Positions 44,868-53,148 of a stretch of 64,000 nucleotides of DNA are shown here, piece by piece. The position numbers and the translations under genes were made by a program. The first letter of the stretch is position 1. Each line of letters begins with the position of its first letter. The stretch is from CAZHRC01 sp964533865 (lineage in GTDB: Bacteria; Bacillota; Clostridia; Tissierellales; Peptoniphilaceae): positions 1 through 64,000 of the forward strand of contig CAZHRC010000008.1 in NCBI GenBank assembly GCA_964533865.1, written 5' to 3'. The notes beneath the pieces were generated by a model, which did not search any database, was not told the DNA's origin, and saw nothing but the letters and a program-made list of their open reading frames with translations.

Positions 44868-45200
44868 ATCCCTTCCTCCTTCACTCCCTGCAAACTATGT
44901 AATAGTGCATTATTTAACAATTGTTGATACGAGGCTATTATACCATATTCCTTCGCTTCTGGGTATGGTTAAAATACTTTTTGAGTAATTTTTCGTTACA
45001 AAATTACACTCGCGTTACGGAAAAGGTTTGTTTACACGGCTACAGGAAAGTGGCAGCAATTTTGCTAAAAAATCATTGAGCTACAGCGAAAAAGTGTGGT
45101 ATAATCCATCGTAAAGATAGATCTCACCTAACAGCTAGTCCCATAACACTTACATCACATCACGAAAAACACCAGCAATCACCCATTAAAGGAGTTACAT
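44868..45200. promoter_or_regulatory. divergent intergenic region between nuoE operon and HPrK/PEPCK-like gene
   Basis: These 333 bases hold no gene that I can see. On the minus strand an extended -10 TGGTATAAT at 44937-44945 probably serves the nuoE operon, with the palindrome AACAATTGTT (44916-44925) near its start point. On the plus strand a promoter lies at 45075-45105. Confidence 0.5.
45075..45105 (+). promoter_or_regulatory. promoter of the HPrK/PEPCK-like gene
   Basis: TTGAGC, a 19-base spacer and TATAAT with an extended TGG. The leader to ATG 45201 is about 90 bases. Confidence 0.55.
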
Positions 45201-46952
45201 ATGAAAAAAGAATGGTCACTCAGTAACGATAAAGCAATCATCAACTTTTCAGTGAAATATTGCAGCACCAGCGAACAAATTCTAAACAGCGAAGGTTTCC
45301 GCTCGGTTCTGTTCCACTTTCTAGCCAAAAACAGCGAAGAACACAACCGCATCAACGTCCTTCTCGAAACCGTCTTTGGTACCGACGATCTTTACGAACG
45401 CAGCGACGCCATCAAACGCTTAACGAAGCTGTTAACGGTAATGACCTCTAAGGAAATCTCTGAAGCTTTTCCAGAATACGCCTTTCTTTACGATCAACGC
45501 CTCCAATTTCGCCATCTTGTCGAAGAGGTATACAACTATTGGCGCAAACTCGAACGCTACGCCATCATCGACAAGGGTTATGACGAAGAAGGCTTTGCCC
45601 ACACCAACTTCATCCAATTGAAAATGCAATTTGACGACAAAGTATTGGACACTTACCGAAAAATCACCAACAACCTGTCCATGACCATCCCCAACATTTA
45701 CCGCCAAGTACCAGCAGGCACCAATGTGGGGCTCATCGTCAGCGAAATGGTTTGGCCTATTCCCACCGCTTATAACAATTTAAAATACATCCCCTTTATC
45801 AAAAACATCGTCTTGGAAACCCCTTATATCACCTATCCCAAAAGGAACAAACGGGACGGCGTCTTCCAAGAAGTCACCGAAAACCCAATATCGCGAGCGA
45901 GTATGAACGTGGATCACTTCTTTTGCTACCCGGCAAAAATTGGCGATTTGATCGCATTTATCTTCATACACCGAGATTTTCTCACCCAAGGGGTGTCCTT
46001 GTCCAACTTGTTTGAAATGGCAAAGGAATCGGAGATCGCCGGAAAAAAACCGGATCTGATCTACGTCTACGGCGCTGCAGACTCAGAAGGTCGCTCCATG
46101 ACCGTGTTCTACGACGACGAAGTCAACGATATTATGGTCGGTTACGTCACCCATGACGAAAACTACGACTACTTTGGCTACTTGAAAAAAATGTCTCTCA
46201 CCCTACACAACTTGGTTCAAATCAAACGAGGTTTCCTTCCCGTCCACGGCGCCATGGTCAACATCGTGCTCAAAAACGGTAAAAGAGCCAACGTCGTCAT
46301 CGTCGGCGACTCCGGCGCTGGGAAAAGCGAAAGCATCGAAGCCTTCCGCTCCCTCGCAGAAGAACACATCAGCGATATGACTATTATCTTTGACGATATG
46401 GGCACCTTGAAAATCGACGCGGACACCGGTGAAGTGATGGGCTACGGGACGGAAACCGGAGCATTCGTCCGACTGGACGACTTAGACGCGGGCTACGCCT
46501 TCAAAGAACTGGACCGCTCCATTTTCATGAACCCCGACAAAATCAACGCTCGATTGATCAGCCCCGTGGCGACCTACGAAGAGATCATGCAAGGTCTACC
46601 TGTGGACTTTGTCCTCTACGCCAACAACTACACCGCCGTCAAAGGAGACGATTCTGCGCTCACCTACTTTGACGACGCTACCAACGCCATTGACGTCTTT
46701 CGTTCTGGAAAGCGGATGGCCAAAGGCACTACCACCGAAGAAGGACTCACCACCTCTTATTTTGCCAACCCCTTTGGTCCACTTCAAAAATCCGAAGCCT
46801 GCGATGTGCTATTAGACAAATACTTCGCCCAACTGTTTGCGCAAGGGGTGAAAGTAGGAGAATTGAAAACTCAGCTTGGCATTCCGGGCAACGAGAAAAA
46901 AGGCCCCGAAGAAGCCGCCATCGACTTGTTCGAAGCCATTAAAAAACAATAG
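45201..46952 (+). CDS. protein with HPr-kinase/PEPCK-like P-loop domain, function unknown
   Basis: The 583-residue protein has an N-terminal half (about 1-335) that I do not recognise. A P-loop domain from about 340 onward has HGAMV, Walker A VGDSGAGKSES with Lys375, and FDDMGTL after it. This order resembles HPr kinase/phosphorylase (GDSGxGKSE) and the related PEP carboxykinase fold. No signal peptide or membrane segment is visible. It could be a protein or small-molecule kinase, or an unusual PEPCK. No HPr gene or PTS is nearby. It is a single gene with its own promoter and terminator and an AAAGGAGTTACAT ribosome site; it sits divergent from the NuoEF-type operon. Similar proteins in Clostridia may be labelled PEPCK; I would not trust that without the metal and PEP residues. 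Confidence 0.6.
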   Translation: MKKEWSLSNDKAIINFSVKYCSTSEQILNSEGFRSVLFHFLAKNSEEHNRINVLLETVFGTDDLYERSDAIKRLTKLLTVMTSKEISEAFPEYAFLYDQRLQFRHLVEEVYNYWRKLERYAIIDKGYDEEGFAHTNFIQLKMQFDDKVLDTYRKITNNLSMTIPNIYRQVPAGTNVGLIVSEMVWPIPTAYNNLKYIPFIKNIVLETPYITYPKRNKRDGVFQEVTENPISRASMNVDHFFCYPAKIGDLIAFIFIHRDFLTQGVSLSNLFEMAKESEIAGKKPDLIYVYGAADSEGRSMTVFYDDEVNDIMVGYVTHDENYDYFGYLKKMSLTLHNLVQIKRGFLPVHGAMVNIVLKNGKRANVVIVGDSGAGKSESIEAFRSLAEEHISDMTIIFDDMGTLKIDADTGEVMGYGTETGAFVRLDDLDAGYAFKELDRSIFMNPDKINARLISPVATYEEIMQGLPVDFVLYANNYTAVKGDDSALTYFDDATNAIDVFRSGKRMAKGTTTEEGLTTSYFANPFGPLQKSEACDVLLDKYFAQLFAQGVKVGELKTQLGIPGNEKKGPEEAAIDLFEAIKKQ

Positions 46953-46965
46953 TCAAAAACACAGC

Positions 46966-46995
46966 CCTAGCGTGCACACGCTAGGGCTTTTCCAT
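46966..46995 (+). terminator. terminator after the HPrK/PEPCK-like gene
   Basis: AGCCCTAGCGTG and CACGCTAGGGCT form a 12-pair stem followed by TTTTCC. Confidence 0.85.
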
Positions 46996-47009
46996 TTATT
47001 GCTATTCAC

Positions 47010-47921
47010 CTAAAATAACAGACTCCCCACCCACACGACAATTGGCATGGTCACCAGACAGAGCAAGGTGGTCAACCCGACGTAAACCGACGCCACCTCG
47101 TAATCTCCGCCGTAGAGCTTAGCGAGAGTTGGCACGCTCATCCCCACGGGAGCAGCGGTGACAACGGTCAATACCTCTTTAATCGCCCGAGGAATGGGCA
47201 AAAAGGCGAGGACGACGACAATGAACAAAGGAAGGACCAAAAGCTTTACCAAGCTGACGACATAGGCGCGTTTTGACCCAAAGAGGTGTTTCAAATCCGC
47301 CTGCGCCATAAACATGCCCAGTAACCCCATCGCTACCGGTGTATTGGCTTGACCAATTGAAGCCATCGCCTCAGAAACCACAGAGGGCAGCTTCACCGGC
47401 GAAATAAACAACGCCAACCCGAAGACAATGGAGAGTACCCCTGGATTTAGAGCTAAATCCCTTTTGGACAACATCTGCCCACCACCGCCTGCCAGTTGAA
47501 TCCCGTAGGTATAGCTGAGCACATTGAACACTCCAAGGTACGCCGCCAAATAAAACAAACTGGTCGCATCATACAAGGCGAGCAAGAGGGGAATGCCCAT
47601 AAACCCTGAATTGGGAAAGATGACAGCTGCCCGCTCTATGCGCCAGCTTTTGGGGAGCAATAACCGCGCGGCTCCAATACAAAGGCCAAACACCAAGGCA
47701 GACACCGCCAGAGTCAACCCAAAATCTTTTAACATCTCCTGCGAAAAATCCATCTGGAAATTGCGAATGAGCAACATAGGATTGATAATCCACATGAGAA
47801 AGGCGGATAAGCCTCCCGTCCCGGGTTCCGTGATAATCTTTGCACGATAAGCGATAAAGCCCACCGTTGCAATTAAAAGCATAATGAACAATTGATGGGA
47901 CAATACACTGACGATATTCAA
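47010..47921 (-). CDS. AEC family (auxin efflux carrier-like) permease
   Basis: The 303-residue protein has about ten membrane segments in the two-times-five AEC arrangement, with FPNSGFMGIPLLLALY and TAAPVGMSVPTLAKLYGGD typical of the family. Bacterial members move malate, malonate or unknown organic anions. TTG 47921, five bases after AGAGG, gives the usual family length; the reading frame continues 96 bases upstream into sequence without membrane character. Confidence 0.88.
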   Translation of the reverse strand: MNIVSVLSHQLFIMLLIATVGFIAYRAKIITEPGTGGLSAFLMWIINPMLLIRNFQMDFSQEMLKDFGLTLAVSALVFGLCIGAARLLLPKSWRIERAAVIFPNSGFMGIPLLLALYDATSLFYLAAYLGVFNVLSYTYGIQLAGGGGQMLSKRDLALNPGVLSIVFGLALFISPVKLPSVVSEAMASIGQANTPVAMGLLGMFMAQADLKHLFGSKRAYVVSLVKLLVLPLFIVVVLAFLPIPRAIKEVLTVVTAAPVGMSVPTLAKLYGGDYEVASVYVGLTTLLCLVTMPIVVWVGSLLF

Positions 47922-48033
47922 AACGACCTCTTTTCTAGAGAAAGGCTCACTCAAATCCTCTCTGCGCCCTCTGCGTTTGCCTCCTGTGCCAATCGGGTAT
48001 AGTATCTGTGATACCAATGACTAGGAGGAAATG

Positions 48034-48690
48034 ATGAAACAAAAACAACTCATTCTATTTGATATGGATGGCACCCTATTCGATACGGAGAAGGGCATCA
48101 CCCACTGTATACGCTTGGCGATGGACAAACTCGGCTATGCCGTACCGGATCAACGTATTTTGCGAAAATTTATCGGTCCACCCCTCTTCGATTCTTTCCA
48201 AACTTACTTTGACATGGATGAATCCGCCGCCGCTGAGGCTCTGGAGATTTACCGCGGCTATTACCGTCAAGGCGGCATGTACGAAGTCGAAATCTACCCC
48301 GGCATCGAAAGACTCCTTCAACGTTTGCAAAGCCAAGGTAAAAAAATCGCCGTCGCGACAGGAAAACCTGAAGTCTTTGCCAAAGCGATCCTTGCGCGTT
48401 GGAAACTCGATGGTTACTTTGACACCGTCGTCGGTGCCAGCCTAGACGGAACCCTTGTGGATAAGGTGGATTTGATCAACCTCGTCCACGAGCGCCTACA
48501 ACTATCTGATCTGAACGCATCAGTGATGATAGGCGATCGCCTCTACGACATCGAAGGGGCACAAGCAGTGGGCATCGACTCCATTGGCGTCACCTACGGC
48601 TTTGGCTCATACGATGAACTATCGGACGCTGGCGCCACCGCCATCTGCGAGACCGTAGCCGATGTCGAGACACTTCTTCTCGACGAATAG
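48034..48690 (+). CDS. HAD-superfamily phosphatase (phosphoglycolate phosphatase-like)
   Basis: The 218-residue hydrolase has HAD motif I DMDGTLFDT near residue 9, motif II ATGKP near 108, a catalytic Lys further on and motif IV GDRLYDIEGA near 165, with an alpha-helical cap between motifs I and II. It resembles Gph/PpaX-type phosphatases; the substrate is unknown. ATG 48034 is preferred over the adjacent ATG at 48031 for spacing after AGGAGG. It is divergent from the AEC permease. Confidence 0.9.
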   Translation: MKQKQLILFDMDGTLFDTEKGITHCIRLAMDKLGYAVPDQRILRKFIGPPLFDSFQTYFDMDESAAAEALEIYRGYYRQGGMYEVEIYPGIERLLQRLQSQGKKIAVATGKPEVFAKAILARWKLDGYFDTVVGASLDGTLVDKVDLINLVHERLQLSDLNASVMIGDRLYDIEGAQAVGIDSIGVTYGFGSYDELSDAGATAICETVADVETLLLDE

Positions 48691-48693
48691 AAA

Positions 48694-48720
48694 ACACACC
48701 TGTCGACAGACAGGTGTGAA
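48694..48720 (-). terminator. terminator of rplM-rpsI
   Basis: CACACCTGTC and GACAGGTGTG form a ten-pair stem, followed on the minus strand by TTTTC. On the plus strand it may also help end the HAD gene. Confidence 0.8.
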
Positions 48721-48731
48721 AAAATAACAGA

Positions 48732-49121
48732 TTATCTCTTAGAGAATTGTGAACTCTTACGGGCCTTTTTGAAGCCGTATTTCTTTCTTTCTTTTTGACG
48801 TGGGTCACGAGTCAAAAAGCCAGCTCTTTTAAGGGTTGGGCGAAGTTCGGAATCGGCTTCGATCAACGCTCTTGAAATCCCGTGGCGAATCGCGCCTGCT
48901 TGACCAGTGAAACCGCCGCCTTTGACGTTGACGTAAATGTCATAACGTCCGTCGTTTTCCGTCAAAGTCAATGGTGCTTTTGCGATGGTGATCAGCGTGT
49001 CAAAAGCAAAGTAATCCTTCAACTCTTTTTTGTTGATGATAAATTTACCAGTACCGGGGCGTAAAAAGACTCTTGCAACAGAGGTTTTGCGACGGCCTGT
49101 ACCTAAAAATTGTTGTGCCAT
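48732..49121 (-). CDS. rpsI: 30S ribosomal protein S9
   Basis: The 129-residue protein has the S9 features GTGRRKTSVARV at the start, GGGFTGQAGAIRHGI in the middle and the C-terminal SSQFSKR that reaches the P site. ATG 49121 follows GGGGAGGACATTTAAT and gives normal length; the longer frame overlaps rplM. Confidence 0.99.
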   Translation of the reverse strand: MAQQFLGTGRRKTSVARVFLRPGTGKFIINKKELKDYFAFDTLITIAKAPLTLTENDGRYDIYVNVKGGGFTGQAGAIRHGISRALIEADSELRPTLKRAGFLTRDPRQKERKKYGFKKARKSSQFSKR

Positions 49122-49140
49122 ATTAAATGTCCTCCCCTTT

Positions 49141-49569
49141 CTAGATTTCCAAAAGCTCTGGTTGTTGCGCTTCGTGATCGTGATCCTCACCAGCGTAAAC
49201 TCTTAGCTTTCGATACATCTGACGACCCAGTTTGTTTTTTGGCAACATGCCTTTAACCGCGTGTTCAATGACGCGCTCTGGGTGTTTATCCAGCATTTCC
49301 TTCAAGGTGACAGACTTTAACCCACCAGCGTAGCCGGAGTGGCGTTTGTACTCTTTTTGGTCCATTTTGTTGCCTGTGACGCGGATTTTGTCAGCGTTGA
49401 TCACGATGACATAGTCTCCACAGTCCACGTTTGGCGTGTAGATAGGTTTGTGTTTTCCACGTAAAACCGTTGCGATTTGAGTAGCTAGTCTACCTAGGAC
49501 TTGGCCCTCAGCATCGACAACGTACCATTTACGTTCCACTTCAAGTGGTTTAGCGATGTAAGATTTCAT
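49141..49569 (-). CDS. rplM: 50S ribosomal protein L13
   Basis: The 142-residue protein has the L13 hallmarks WYVVDAEGQVLGRLA and the segment VKGMLPKNKLGRQM. It is co-transcribed with rpsI 19 bases later. The GGAGGAGGAAAGAA ribosome site lies after a structured leader that probably gives autoregulation. In many Firmicutes truA directly precedes rplM; here truA is 6 kb away. Confidence 0.99.
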   Translation of the reverse strand: MKSYIAKPLEVERKWYVVDAEGQVLGRLATQIATVLRGKHKPIYTPNVDCGDYVIVINADKIRVTGNKMDQKEYKRHSGYAGGLKSVTLKEMLDKHPERVIEHAVKGMLPKNKLGRQMYRKLRVYAGEDHDHEAQQPELLEI

Positions 49570-49574
49570 TTCTT

Positions 49575-49728
49575 TCCTCCTCCAAAATTTTTAAAACAAC
49601 CGACCTATTTGGACACCGCACAGTCGGAAGCGGTTTTTGTCGTCCGGGGATTTGTTAGAGTCGCACACCCGAAAATCGGCGACTGATTGTTTAAAAATTC
49701 CGGGGCAGGTCTTTTCAAACACTGATAT
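49575..49728 (-). ncRNA. L13-type ribosomal protein leader
   Basis: The minus-strand leader is about 150 bases long. CAGTCGCCGA near 49680 can pair with part of CCGACTGTGCGG near 49615, and the end carries GGTGTCCAAATAGGTCGG, which I recall from the Firmicutes L13 leader. Such leaders let L13 repress its own operon. Assignment is by motif and location only. Confidence 0.65.
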
Positions 49729-49757
49729 ATGATACCTCAAAACCCACCAAAAGTCAA
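49729..49757 (-). promoter_or_regulatory. promoter of rplM-rpsI
   Basis: TTGACT, a 17-base spacer and TATCAT on the minus strand, just upstream of the L13 leader. Confidence 0.75.
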
Positions 49758-49770
49758 AACTTATTTTCAA

Positions 49771-50433
49771 TTAGCGTCTAAAGTACAATCGCTCCAACTC
49801 ATCGGTCAACGGCAACACCTGTTTATCGTGGATAATATAGACCCGATCGCACAGGCTTTTGATGTCTTCTTGATTGTGACTGGTGAGCAATATGGTTTTG
49901 CCTTCGCTCTTACACCGTTTCAACTGTTCGTGTATCTCGTGATACGTTTCGTGATCGAGTGCGTTAAACGGCTCATCCAATATGAGCAGTTCTTGGTTTT
50001 CCATGATCGCTTGTGCGATCCCCAGCTTTTGTTTCATCCCTTGAGAGTACTTTCCCACCCGTGTCTTGTTTTCGGGATCCAAACCAAAACGGCGCATGAT
50101 GTCTTTGATTTCTTCTTCACCAATCACATTGCGGATAATAGCAAGGTAATACAGATTTTTGTAGCCGGTGTAGTGATTGACCCAGCCTGGCGCGTTGACG
50201 TACACCCCACAGTTCTCGGGAAAATCCACATCTTTTCCAATCACCTTACCATCGACGGTAATCTCACCTTCCTTATAGGGTACGACGCCTGCGATCATGT
50301 TAAACAACACGCTTTTTCCCGATCCATTGCCGCCTATGATGCCAATAGTCTCGCCTTTTTCCACCTCGAGACCGACGTTTCGAAACAATACATTTTCTTT
50401 GAACGCTTTTGATAAGCCTTTAATTTGAATCAT
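49771..50433 (-). CDS. ABC transporter ATP-binding protein of the small-secreted-protein locus
   Basis: The 220-residue ATPase has Walker A GGNGSGKSV near residue 36, a signature KYSQGMKQKLGIAQA near 126 (SQGM rather than SGGQ, as in many bacteriocin-immunity and ABC-2 exporters) and Walker B LLILDEPFNALD. ATG 50433 overlaps the stop of the preceding permease gene as ATGA and follows GGAGGTATTATCA. It likely powers the three membrane proteins encoded upstream. Confidence 0.93.
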   Translation of the reverse strand: MIQIKGLSKAFKENVLFRNVGLEVEKGETIGIIGGNGSGKSVLFNMIAGVVPYKEGEITVDGKVIGKDVDFPENCGVYVNAPGWVNHYTGYKNLYYLAIIRNVIGEEEIKDIMRRFGLDPENKTRVGKYSQGMKQKLGIAQAIMENQELLILDEPFNALDHETYHEIHEQLKRCKSEGKTILLTSHNQEDIKSLCDRVYIIHDKQVLPLTDELERLYFRR

Positions 50434-51152
50434 TGATAATACCTCCTCAGTAGATGTCGCCCACTCCATAGAAGCGCACTTACCATTACACTAATTACTA
50501 CACCGTAATACACTGCCACTTCTCCAGTACTTAAAGCGACCTGACGCAATCGAAGAGCACCGCTCAACCCAAACGGGCTGTAGACGAGCTGTGGTATCGC
50601 CGTGCTGAGGATGTAAGCGGCTATGCTAACCATCATGCTAAACACCGTCGATCCTGTGAAGATCGCCACCACTAAAAAGAACAAGGTGCTAAAGAGGCTC
50701 TCCAGCAACCATAAACCCCCATACAGTACAAAAATCAACGGCGCATCGCCGACTTCTCCTTTAATCGCCAATACGCCAAAGGCCAACACCCCATACACAC
50801 ACGCCAATAAAAACACCATGGCAAACACTGGGACAAGTAAGGTTATCAGATACCCCCTCCACCCTCGTTGTCGAGTGATGTAATAACTTTGAGCCTCCTT
50901 GACGTAGTTTTCGATAAATACCCCTAGGACGTAACAGGGCGTAAGGTATGCCATAATGCAGAAAGGGAGCATCCCCGGCAAGATATAACCATTTTCTTGA
51001 CCAGCAAAAGCATACCACGCGAGATGATCAAAATACCCTGACTCCTGATGAAAGGTGTAGAACAAAGACAACAACAACAGGTATAAGCCGCCTGCGATGA
51101 TCACGCGCTTTGCATCAAGCATCTGTCGAAAGACAAAACGATTAGTTTTCAT
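50430..51152 (-). CDS. ABC-2-like membrane protein 3 of the small-secreted-protein locus
   Basis: The 240-residue protein has about six membrane segments and no recognised catalytic motif. A cytoplasmic loop near residue 88 (KEAQSYYITRQRGWRGY) resembles the EGAHGYIEHISYRRKGWKYR loop of the first membrane protein in the operon, so the two are probably paralogous halves. The start overlaps the stop of the preceding gene by 11 bases. Function is inferred from the adjacent ATPase. Confidence 0.8.
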   Translation of the reverse strand: MKTNRFVFRQMLDAKRVIIAGGLYLLLLSLFYTFHQESGYFDHLAWYAFAGQENGYILPGMLPFCIMAYLTPCYVLGVFIENYVKEAQSYYITRQRGWRGYLITLLVPVFAMVFLLACVYGVLAFGVLAIKGEVGDAPLIFVLYGGLWLLESLFSTLFFLVVAIFTGSTVFSMMVSIAAYILSTAIPQLVYSPFGLSGALRLRQVALSTGEVAVYYGVVISVMVSALLWSGRHLLRRYYQ

Positions 51153-51912
51153 GTAGCCCCCTAAAAAGTCCTATGCGTTCAAAGCGAACGAAAAGATAGG
51201 TAAGACCTATGATCACCAACTCAACGATAATAATGTAATTTGGCATTTGACTTCCCGCAGAAGTCGATGTGAGTATGGATAAATAATTCCCCGGAAATAG
51301 CATGTACATAAGGTAAGACCCTTCTTCACCAATCGTTATGAAATCAAACACTATACCTTGAGCGATGCACAGCCCAAACCCAAATGTCCAAAACCTTCCC
51401 TCCCATTTTTTCAAGAAAAAATGATGGATAAACTCTAAATTCGAAAAGAATAACAATCCTACCCATAGGTAAATAAAACACTTTGCATAAACAATAAACA
51501 ATGGGGAAGCAGAACCCATGGCAAATATCAACGCTTCAACATACACATCTTCGCTTAATTTCACAGGGTTTCCAATATGGGCAAATAACATCATGAATCC
51601 AAACGTCGCTAACGCAAGCAACACCCCTTCTCCTGCGACTTCTTTCATCGTTTGGCGATATAATCCACTCCATCCTTTGAATCGTACGATACCCATAGGG
51701 CTTATCTGCGATAATTTCCTTCTAACCCATGCCGTCCATGGAATCAGTAGCACAAAATAGAGAATCATTCGCATCGTGCACATTTCTAAAAAAATGACGA
51801 TCGGATCATCACTGATAAAACCTTCAGCACTCTTTAATGCCGTAGCAAATCCTAAGAGTACTAGCGATAGGATAAAATAAGGTGAACGTAAATAATCGGG
51901 AATCTTTTTCAT
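51142..51912 (-). CDS. ABC-2-like membrane protein 2 of the small-secreted-protein locus
   Basis: The 256-residue protein has about six hydrophobic segments. It lacks the RxGW loop shared by its two neighbours. I do not recognise a named family. It starts 18 bases after the preceding gene and overlaps the next one by 11 bases, which fits a single operon. ABC exporters and LanFEG-type immunity systems often use two different permeases; three are present here. Confidence 0.78.
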   Translation of the reverse strand: MKKIPDYLRSPYFILSLVLLGFATALKSAEGFISDDPIVIFLEMCTMRMILYFVLLIPWTAWVRRKLSQISPMGIVRFKGWSGLYRQTMKEVAGEGVLLALATFGFMMLFAHIGNPVKLSEDVYVEALIFAMGSASPLFIVYAKCFIYLWVGLLFFSNLEFIHHFFLKKWEGRFWTFGFGLCIAQGIVFDFITIGEEGSYLMYMLFPGNYLSILTSTSAGSQMPNYIIIVELVIIGLTYLFVRFERIGLFRGLHEN

Positions 51913-51930
51913 CTTGTATTAATTTTCACC

Positions 51931-52695
51931 TCAACATTCTCTTTTTCTGCGCTGTTCGCCTATCAAAAAGATAGCTATCATACACAATATATAGATCATT
52001 GGACCATTGAACAATGCCATCAACAGAAAATCGGGCGGAGAAAACGAATATAAACCTCTTGCGTAAAGTATACTATAAGATTGATTGAGAAACGGTATCT
52101 TATACACCAAAGCATCTTCAATAAAATGGAATAGAATTGGACTTAGACTTATAACAAAAAAGTTAGTTACCGCTGTACTCATCACCGCTGAAAAAGCACC
52201 ATGTAAACCGTATATAAATCCTTCCCACAAGGCGTAGCCTACCGCGAACAGAAGGGGTTGATTAATGGAAACATCAGAAAAAGGCGATCCATCTAAACCC
52301 GGCTCGTGTATAATATTCATATCTGCAGAGAAATAATCTAACATCACGTATTTTGATAGATATAACAAAAACACGGATAACATACACAGCACAAAACTCG
52401 TTAAAATAATGTGAGCCCTGTATTTCCAGCCCTTCCGTCTATAACTAATATGTTCAATATATCCATGGGCGCCTTCTGAATAACACAGCCAACCAAACGT
52501 GACTCCTATCACTAAAAATCGGCCAAAAAACAAAAGAGATCCTGATCCCATGACATAGTACTCCATGGTGTTTCGCCATGTCGTTTGTTCTTGAATATCT
52601 TGATGAAATCCTACCCATTCGAAAACCATCATCATAATGGTCATCACAATGACATAGGGCATCAATTTTTTTACTGTCATTTTAAATGTACTCAT
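51931..52695 (-). CDS. ABC-2-like membrane protein 1 of the small-secreted-protein locus
   Basis: The 254-residue protein has about six membrane segments. The loop SEGAHGYIEHISYRRKGWKYR near residue 73 resembles that of membrane protein 3. ATG 52695 lies nine bases after AGGAG. It is the first gene after the secreted-protein gene and a hairpin, and the start of the permease-ATPase part of the operon. Confidence 0.78.
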   Translation of the reverse strand: MSTFKMTVKKLMPYVIVMTIMMMVFEWVGFHQDIQEQTTWRNTMEYYVMGSGSLLFFGRFLVIGVTFGWLCYSEGAHGYIEHISYRRKGWKYRAHIILTSFVLCMLSVFLLYLSKYVMLDYFSADMNIIHEPGLDGSPFSDVSINQPLLFAVGYALWEGFIYGLHGAFSAVMSTAVTNFFVISLSPILFHFIEDALVYKIPFLNQSYSILYARGLYSFSPPDFLLMALFNGPMIYILCMIAIFLIGEQRRKREC

Positions 52696-52716
52696 CACTT
52701 CTTGCTCCTGTAAATA

Positions 52717-52745
52717 AGGAGAGGAGCCCTACGCTCCCCTCCCAA
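52717..52745 (-). terminator. hairpin between secreted-protein gene and permease genes
   Basis: On the minus strand GGAGGGGAGC pairs with GCTCCTCTCC around five bases and is followed by TTATTT. It lies directly after the stop codon of the secreted-protein gene and may be a partial terminator, as between structural and transport genes of bacteriocin operons. Confidence 0.65.
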
Positions 52746-52749
52746 AAAT

Positions 52750-53145
52750 CTAATTTGGATACCAAGTCCCTCTTACTGTTGTTCTAGAAAGACCGGATGC
52801 TTCTGTGTGCGCTCTTGTTTGTAGATATGCTGTTAAATTATATCCCATTTTCCCTGATCCCATGCTTGCACTTTTGCCGACACTTAGCCAGCCTGTAGAA
52901 GCACCTGTTCCACTGCTCACAGAATTCATACGAAAAACACATCGCCTTCCTTGGGTTGCTTGTTGAAAATTAACTCTTCCACTTGATGTTGTATCCTTGT
53001 GTCGCGGATATTTTAGAGCACTCCACGCTCCTTTTCGCGGTGCAATAATCTCAAAATACGAAGTTGACGTGCTCGCTAAAACGGATCCACCCATAATTAC
53101 GCCGATCAATAAGATCACCGCTAGAAATCTTCTGACTCTTTTCAT
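52750..53145 (-). CDS. small secreted protein, bacteriocin-like candidate
   Basis: The 131-residue protein has a clear signal peptide (MKRVRRFLAVILLIGVIMGG, likely cut after VLA). The mature part of about 105 residues is rich in Ser, Thr, Gly and Arg, basic, has one cysteine, and ends in VRGTWYPN. No known domain is certain; the pattern and the GTW-P end faintly recall small beta-rich secreted proteins of the DUF2712 type. ATG 53145 has better spacing from AGGAGGGG than the ATG before it. It is first in an operon with three membrane proteins and an ABC ATPase, so a secreted antimicrobial or signalling protein with dedicated export or immunity is a reasonable hypothesis, not a demonstrated role. 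Confidence 0.75.
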   Translation of the reverse strand: MKRVRRFLAVILLIGVIMGGSVLASTSTSYFEIIAPRKGAWSALKYPRHKDTTSSGRVNFQQATQGRRCVFRMNSVSSGTGASTGWLSVGKSASMGSGKMGYNLTAYLQTRAHTEASGLSRTTVRGTWYPN

Positions 53146-53148
53146 CAT

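Noticed and set aside
44911..44930. Rex operator before the nuoE operon
   Set aside because: The palindrome AACAATTGTT has the half-sites in the opposite order and without the central gap of TTGTTAA-n-TTAACAA, so a Rex call is not justified.
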